DNA of 64,000 bases from Alkalilimnicola ehrlichii (GTDB lineage Bacteria > Pseudomonadota > Gammaproteobacteria > Nitrococcales > AK92), in NCBI RefSeq assembly GCF_003399765.1, contig NZ_NFZV01000008.1:124001-188000 (forward strand). Direction: 5' to 3'. How positions within the stretch are numbered: the stretch's first letter is position 1; the number at the start of each line of letters is the position of its first letter. The notes under the pieces were generated by a model. That model saw only the letters and a list, made by a program, of their open reading frames with translations, made no database searches and was not told the origin of the DNA. The translations under genes were made by a program, and so were the position numbers. This document shows positions 59,027 through 64,000 of the stretch, piece after piece.

Positions 59027-60509
59027 TCAGTAACTCGCGCGATAGCCGCGATCGGTAATATCGCCCAAGCGTTCCACTCGCGTGACGTGGTCGCTGTAGG
59101 CGTGCTCGACGCGAAAGGCCGGGCGCTTATCGCCCCCTCGTCAACCCCCACCACGATGGAGCGCCGCCCTTTTCCAGCACGACTGGCGCCCCACCAGGGT
59201 CCGAGTAGCAATCGTTGCCGGCGATGTAACGGGCATCCACCACGTCGTCTTCTTCATCCAGCACGATATAGGCGATCACAACATCCACCGAGGCGCCACA
59301 GTAGCCGCTGCGAGCCGGTCCGGCCTGCCATAGGCCCTGGCCAAGCACCTCAACCGCGAAACGTACCTGGCGCGACAACCCGACTTGGCGCTCGTCGCCC
59401 TCGCCTTTCGCCGTCTCCACCCGCTCCTGTGTTTTCTGGTAAAGAACCACCGCGTCGGACCAGTCGTAGTCGCCTTGCTCGAAGTGCTCCAAGCCGATCT
59501 TTTGCAACAGCGCTTCGATGCGCTCGGGCGAGCGCAAATAGGCGAGTTCATCGCTAATCGATGCGAGTTCAGCCAGCCGCGCCCGATACGCGGCTTTTAG
59601 GCAGGCCGCGTCATCGCAGCCGTTGCGCGCTCGCAGCCAACGCGCCTGCGCGGCGGGGAGGCCTTCGGCGCGGGAAAACCCGAGCAGGGGCCGCGCCGAT
59701 GCCTCCCCCACGATGCGCTGATACAGGGTGGAGAGGATTTGATCGTAGGTAGCCAGCACTTCGCTGTCGCAAATCAGGCTTTCCACCTCCGTCAGTTGCG
59801 GCAGCTCGCAGTCGTAGGAAGGCCCTTGAGTGGCGGGCGCGTCGTTTTGGTAGACGGCGTAGTCTTCACGGTGCGGGTTTAAGTCGTGGTCGATCTGGCT
59901 CAGGTAGGAGGCAACCTGACTGGCGCTGCCTTCCTGATAGCGCCGGTGCCAAAAGGCATAGAGCCAGGCGTCCAAACTCATGCCGCGGCCGTCGCCGTTG
60001 AAGCAGGCATGCTGGTTTTGCGGCAATCCGGCCTCGTAGAGGGCGTTAACATCACCGGAGAAGTTCTCGAAGAAACCGTGACTCGGTGCATGCCGCTTTA
60101 TCTGCGCATGCTTTAGCAGAAGCTCATCTGCAAGGGTAACCAAACCCTGGCGGATAGAAGGCTCGTCCTGCAAACGCCCCGTTTCTTCCCGATCCTGCGC
60201 GAACAGCGCGCGGGGGGTGGCGCCGTCTCGGGCCGAGTACGCCCCCAACCCCACCGCAGGCGCCAATCGCAGGCTAACCTCTAGGGCATTAACGAATTGC
60301 TCATCGTCTCGGCAGGCCGGGTCGTAGTAATGCGCCAGGTGATGCTCAAGCAGCTCACTCACGTCACGGCGATCCAGCAAGAAGGCCAACGAGGTATAGG
60401 TGGCGTCGACCGCAAAGCGCGACTCATAGGTGCGCCAATACGCCGCGCTTTGGCCCGCCACGGCCAAGCTCATCAGTAGAAGGCAAAAGCGTAGGAACTT
60501 GTTTTCCAT
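59027..60509 (-). CDS. Secreted protein with an LprI-like (DUF1311) domain, reading frame broken near the end
   Basis: About 494 residues with a signal peptide (FLRFCLLLMSLAVAGQSAA). The middle holds an LprI-type domain (CELPQLTEVESLICDSEVLA, YDQILSTLYQRI, ARWLRARNGCDDAACLKAAY) with four Cys in the usual places; this domain is found in lysozyme-inhibitor-like proteins. The frame breaks at five C (plus strand 59133-59137). After adding two G on the coding strand (or removing one) the end reads GDKRPAFRVEHAYSDHVTRV to a stop at 59027. As written, the frame stops at 59127. The function is unknown. Confidence 0.72.
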
Positions 60510-60611
60510 TGTTCTTTACCTTGGAAACGAAGAACAGGCGCGGCCGGGTTATGAAAGCGAGACTGGGGCAGACCAGCCTCGCTTTTGGGTCAAGCGCTTA
60601 GGGGCGGGCCC

Positions 60612-63092
60612 TTACCAAAGTAATTGGCCGGTGCCGGCGTCGATCGCGCTGAAATGGAGGCGTGGCAATCCGCCCACCGATTCAAAGTCGCCGCCGGCGA
60701 AAATCACGCCATCCACGATTTCCATTACCCGCACCGGGCCATCGACTTCGGCGTCCCAGTTCATTAGGTGACCATTGGCATTGAAGGCTGCCAGATACCC
60801 TGGACATAGGTCGCTCCGACACTCCTTCGTATCCGGGAACTCGCCGCCAGCGAATATGTAAAGGCCGGCTGTAGCCAGTGAATGAACGGTTCCGCCCCCA
60901 GCGCCGGGGTTCCACGGCTCTATCCCGCTGTAGAGATCGAAGGCCGCTAACTGATCACGATCCTTATCGGCGATGCCAGCACCCGCCTTATCGAACCGGC
61001 CACCGACGTAGACATAGCCGTCTTGCACCGTTAAAGCACGAACGAGGTCATTGGCGACCGGCGCCCAGCCCTTTAGCGAGTCGTCATCGCCGAGATCAAA
61101 GGCGGCCAGCCCCTGGCGGCAACCGGGTTGGTCGCAACCTCCGGCAGTCTGAAAGGAACCACCCACGTAGAGCGTCTCATCATGGGCGACCAGCGTGTGT
61201 ACGGCACCGCCGACACCCGGATTCCAGGTTTGCAAAGCCCCTGCCGAATCAAACGCAGCCAAGCCCTCACGACATCCGTTCTCCCGGCAGTAATCTGTGC
61301 TGCCAGCCCGATCAAAGGCGCCGCCCGCATAAATGATGTTATCGACAACAATCAAGTCATGAACGAAGTTGTTCGCGCCAGGGTTCCAGTAGTTGAGGCT
61401 CCCGTCGGGAGTGAACGCCGCCAAGTGCTGTCTGCAATCAGGCTGCACGCAACCACCCGCTTGGGTGAAACCGCCACCGGCGTAAATCGCCTCATTGCCG
61501 ATAGCCAATGCGTTAACCACGCCGTTAGCGCCCGGATTCCATGCCGTGAGCACGCCTTCGCGGCTGAACGCCGCCAGGTGCTCACGCCGCCCGCCAGCAA
61601 CGAACTCCAAATCCCCGCCGACGTAAAGCGCATCGCCAGCCACGGCAAGTGCGTATACCTCGTAATCGAGGCCCGGATTCCAGGCGGCCAACTCGCCGTC
61701 GGGATAAAAGGCCGCCAAGCCACCTCGGCAGCCCTCAACTTCACAGCCACCCGCCTGGCTAAACTCTCCGCCCGCGTAGATCACGCCATCGTGGGCCACT
61801 AAGCTGTGCACTTCACCATCAGCCCCCGGATTCCAGGGAGTTACGTGCCCCTCCAGGTCGAAAGCCGCCAAGTGCTGGCGACACCCCCCTCCTTCGGGGC
61901 AACCTTCAGCGCGGGTAAATCGCCCACCGGCGTAGACGATACCGTCTGCGACGGCGAGTGCGTTAATCTCGCGGTCCACTTCCGGCGCCCAGCTCAATAA
62001 CTCGCCCTTCGTATCAAAAGCGGCCAAATAGCGCCGACAGCTAGCGCCTTCGCAGCCGCCCGCTTGTGCAAAAATGCCGCCCGCATAGATCACACCGTCG
62101 GCGATGGTCAAAGCGTTCACCCGACTGCTCGCGCCGGGGTTCCATGGGGCTAACTCCCCTTCGGGAGTGAACGCCGCTAAACGATCACGGCAACCCCAGG
62201 CCTCACAACCGCCTGCCCGACGGAAATTACCGCCGGCATAAATTACGCCTTCGTGAATAACCAGAGCGTTAACAGCGCCGTCTGTCCCTGGGTTCCAGTC
62301 CAGCAAGTCGCCATCGCGATCGAAGGCCGCCAAGTGCGATCGGCAGCCAGACCCCAAACAATTGCCAGCTACGCTGAAACTGCCACCGGCGTAAATCGCA
62401 TCGTCGGCCACGGCCAAGGTACGCACGCGACCGTTCGTCCCGGGGTTCCAATCACTGACGACGCCGACCGCGGACACGTGGGCCAAGTTCTCCCGCGACA
62501 GCCCGCCCACAGCGGTAAAATCGCCACCAAGGAACCAACCGCCATCGCCGTCCGGCGCCACGGCGTACACCGTCCCTTCCACGAAGGGAAGCGTGCCCAA
62601 TGGCTTACCGTTATCGGTGGCCAACGGCGCGCCGCCACCAACCAAGGCGCCGTAGCGCCCGAACTCGCCACCGACGTAAACCACCTCGTCATCGACCGCC
62701 ACGGCGGTCACGGGCCCATCCAGGCTGACCTGCCAGGGGCGCGCGCCAACGGCATTGGAGCGCCGGCCATTGGACTCGACGACGAAGTAGTGCGCCGCAT
62801 CCAACGTCAAGCTCTCATCGCCCACACCCAGGCGATAACCGCTTGGCACATCGATCACCAAACCGCTGCCGGTACAATGGGTGTAGTTATCCCAGTCGCA
62901 GTCAGGGTCGGTGGAATAATAGATATCGGCCGTCTCGTAGCCGCTCCAACTCAGCGTAACCTGATGCTCGGCGGATTCGGCAGCAAGCACCAGCTCAGGC
63001 CGATCGCTGGAGGATGAGCTGCTTCCGCCGTCACAGGCGGCTAACAACCCCGTTACGAGCGATAATCCGATAAGGCGGGATAAACGGATCAT
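60612..63092 (-). CDS. Lipoprotein made of Delta-60 beta-propeller repeats with cysteine loops
   Basis: Surface or periplasmic lipoprotein of 826 residues. The lipobox is LLAAC, followed by a Ser-rich linker. A fibronectin-like strand region (~30-130) precedes 14 repeats of about 45-50 residues of the form VIYAGGxFxxAGGCxxxGCR then LAAFxxxGxLxxWNPG. The core matches the Delta-60/DUF5122 propeller repeat. Nine or more repeats also carry a Cys-x4/5-Cys-Arg loop (CLGSGCRSHL, CEAWGCRDRL, CPEGGGCRQHL), probably disulfides. Two seven-bladed propellers is the natural reading of 14. Ligand unknown. Confidence 0.85.
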   Translation of the reverse strand: MIRLSRLIGLSLVTGLLAACDGGSSSSSSDRPELVLAAESAEHQVTLSWSGYETADIYYSTDPDCDWDNYTHCTGSGLVIDVPSGYRLGVGDESLTLDAAHYFVVESNGRRSNAVGARPWQVSLDGPVTAVAVDDEVVYVGGEFGRYGALVGGGAPLATDNGKPLGTLPFVEGTVYAVAPDGDGGWFLGGDFTAVGGLSRENLAHVSAVGVVSDWNPGTNGRVRTLAVADDAIYAGGSFSVAGNCLGSGCRSHLAAFDRDGDLLDWNPGTDGAVNALVIHEGVIYAGGNFRRAGGCEAWGCRDRLAAFTPEGELAPWNPGASSRVNALTIADGVIYAGGIFAQAGGCEGASCRRYLAAFDTKGELLSWAPEVDREINALAVADGIVYAGGRFTRAEGCPEGGGCRQHLAAFDLEGHVTPWNPGADGEVHSLVAHDGVIYAGGEFSQAGGCEVEGCRGGLAAFYPDGELAAWNPGLDYEVYALAVAGDALYVGGDLEFVAGGRREHLAAFSREGVLTAWNPGANGVVNALAIGNEAIYAGGGFTQAGGCVQPDCRQHLAAFTPDGSLNYWNPGANNFVHDLIVVDNIIYAGGAFDRAGSTDYCRENGCREGLAAFDSAGALQTWNPGVGGAVHTLVAHDETLYVGGSFQTAGGCDQPGCRQGLAAFDLGDDDSLKGWAPVANDLVRALTVQDGYVYVGGRFDKAGAGIADKDRDQLAAFDLYSGIEPWNPGAGGGTVHSLATAGLYIFAGGEFPDTKECRSDLCPGYLAAFNANGHLMNWDAEVDGPVRVMEIVDGVIFAGGDFESVGGLPRLHFSAIDAGTGQLLW

Positions 63093-63457
63093 TCAGACAG
63101 TCCCCTTGTCTTTATGTTTGTTGTTCGCGAACGCGCTGAATGCTAGGAGGAAAGCGAAGTAACTCAGCGACTCAAGACGGTCCATGCCCCACTACCGTTT
63201 TGACGCTACTGTTCGCCGGAAAAATCTCTCGCGCACAATCGCTTGCGCCTACTCCCCCAAAAGCGCGCAGCCGTTCACGCTGACGAAGCACTGAGCAGTA
63301 GCCTTTGCCCGTTGGGCAAGGATATATTCAGCCATTTCTTAAATGGGAGGCGGACTTTAGCGAGTTAAAAACTTGAAAGTCAAATAAGAGCTAGATTATT
63401 AACAACTTAATAATTGAATGTTAATTTATAGATTGGAAGCCGCCCCACGGGGATTTC
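63093..63457. other. AT-rich intergenic region
   Basis: About 365 bp. The right part (63360-63430) is AT-rich and holds an inverted repeat ATTATTAA / TTAATAAT at 63395-63414 with a four-base loop. Two short hairpins lie at 63305-63319 (TTGCCC/GGGCAA) and around 63333-63347 (CCATTT/AAATGG). It should contain the lipoprotein promoter and perhaps the end of the pnuC message. No gene seen. Confidence 0.4.
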
Positions 63458-64000
63458 TCATAAATTCGCCGCGACCAAGGCGTCATCCGGCGCTGCTTTT
63501 GCCGAGCGCGTCCAGCCCCAGAACCCCCAAAGGGCGATGCACAGTAGTACGACGTAAAGCAGGGAAAGGAAAACCACGCCCTTTATCAGATATAAACCGA
63601 TTCCGATTAAGTCGACGACAATCCAATACAGCCAGCTCTCGATATGTTTGCGGACCAGCAACCACATGGCAACGAAACTCATTACAGTGGTCAGCGCATC
63701 CAGGTAGGGGAAATCGGCAGCCTGAGGAAACAACCCCGGTAACCAGACGTGTAGGTGGCTCATCCCCCACCCTAGCAGTAACGATCCCGCCAAGGTGACA
63801 AGCACCCAGCGCGTCATGCCCCTAGCCGAGCCCCAAGCGACACGCGCCGGCTCAGCGTCGCCTGCCGCCGTCCTTGACCAAAACCACCACCCATATAGAC
63901 AAGCGGCCAAGTAGTAAAGCTGTTCGAGGCCTGCGGAATAGAGCTGTATCTGGTAAAACAGCGCCATGAATAGCAATACGCTGACGATCCCTACCGGCCA
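63458..64000 (-). CDS. pnuC: PnuC-family vitamin-precursor transporter (5' end beyond the window)
   Basis: Membrane protein with about six visible helices; at least the N-terminal helix is only partly in the window (WPVGIVSVLLLFMALFYQIQ at the edge). Family marks are YYLAACLYGWWFW and HIESWLYWIVVDLIGIGLYL. PnuC transports nicotinamide riboside and PnuT thiamine; the sequence seen does not settle which. It ends DDALVAANL. Confidence 0.9.
   Translation of the reverse strand, partial: WPVGIVSVLLFMALFYQIQLYSAGLEQLYYLAACLYGWWFWSRTAAGDAEPARVAWGSARGMTRWVLVTLAGSLLLGWGMSHLHVWLPGLFPQAADFPYLDALTTVMSFVAMWLLVRKHIESWLYWIVVDLIGIGLYLIKGVVFLSLLYVVLLCIALWGFWGWTRSAKAAPDDALVAANL

Noticed and set aside
58819-59211. 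130-codon minus-strand open frame across the end of the LprI gene
   Set aside because: It is a mix of out-of-frame pieces. The real signals are the repaired LprI tail to 59027 and the propeller fragment in another frame.

Overview
The window is a piece of a gammaproteobacterial chromosome, probably from a salt-tolerant and respiring organism. The basis is gene content: a BCCT choline/betaine transporter, a multi-subunit Mrp-type Na+/H+ antiporter, SoxR with a SoxR box, OMPLA phospholipase, the PA2778/PA2779 pair, a cytochrome c peroxidase behind an FNR-like site, and many c-di-GMP enzymes. The DNA is moderately GC-rich. I see no rRNA, tRNA, CRISPR array, phage genes or complete insertion sequence.

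Layout. 1-654: start of a TonB-dependent receptor behind a Fur-like box. 898-3602: multi-PAS histidine kinase. 3943-4812: OMPLA. 4816-8389: two tandem 7TM-DISM diguanylate cyclases. 8525-10277: unrecognised secreted protein. 10674-10782: MITE-like palindromic element. 10805-13651: alpha/beta hydrolase, AlkB, patatin. 13680-15848: ECF42-type sigma factor with YCII and VOC partners. 16055-18813: SoxR and BetT. 18892-20594: SDR-like protein and alcohol dehydrogenase. 20748-22884: BigR-type persulfide module. 22965-28375: Mrp operon in the order E-F-G-B-C-D-D'. 28485-33438: isochorismatase, second patatin, TSUP permease, unknown membrane protein, ABC half-transporter. 33544-35963: cytochrome c peroxidase and serine hydrolase. 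35995-42461: a very large kinase/ATPase/GAF/PAS/GGDEF/EAL protein. 42655-49089: DedA, SDR, DUF2141, Crp-like regulator, acyl carrier protein, Tat-exported small subunit, GMC oxidoreductase, SDR. 49312-54886: phosphoketolase, beta-CASP metallohydrolase, Na/Pi cotransporter. 54811-58720: chemoreceptor and the PA2779/PA2778 pair. 58815-63092: propeller-gene fragment, LprI-domain protein and a 14-repeat Delta-60 lipoprotein. 63458-64000: PnuC-like transporter running off the window.

An overriding technical point: about fourteen genes are broken by single-frame breaks. Nearly every break is repaired by adding one base (two in one or two cases) to a homopolymer. This looks like systematic homopolymer under-calling in the assembly rather than gene decay, so I annotate these genes over their full span and note each break. 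Two breaks lie on a perfect A_AAA_AAG heptamer in the correct frame, so programmed -1 frameshifting cannot be excluded there.

The most plausible undescribed system is the ACP / GMC oxidoreductase / small-subunit / SDR / DedA cluster at 42.6-49.1 kb. The giant kinase-ATPase-GGDEF-EAL fusion next to it is also unusual.
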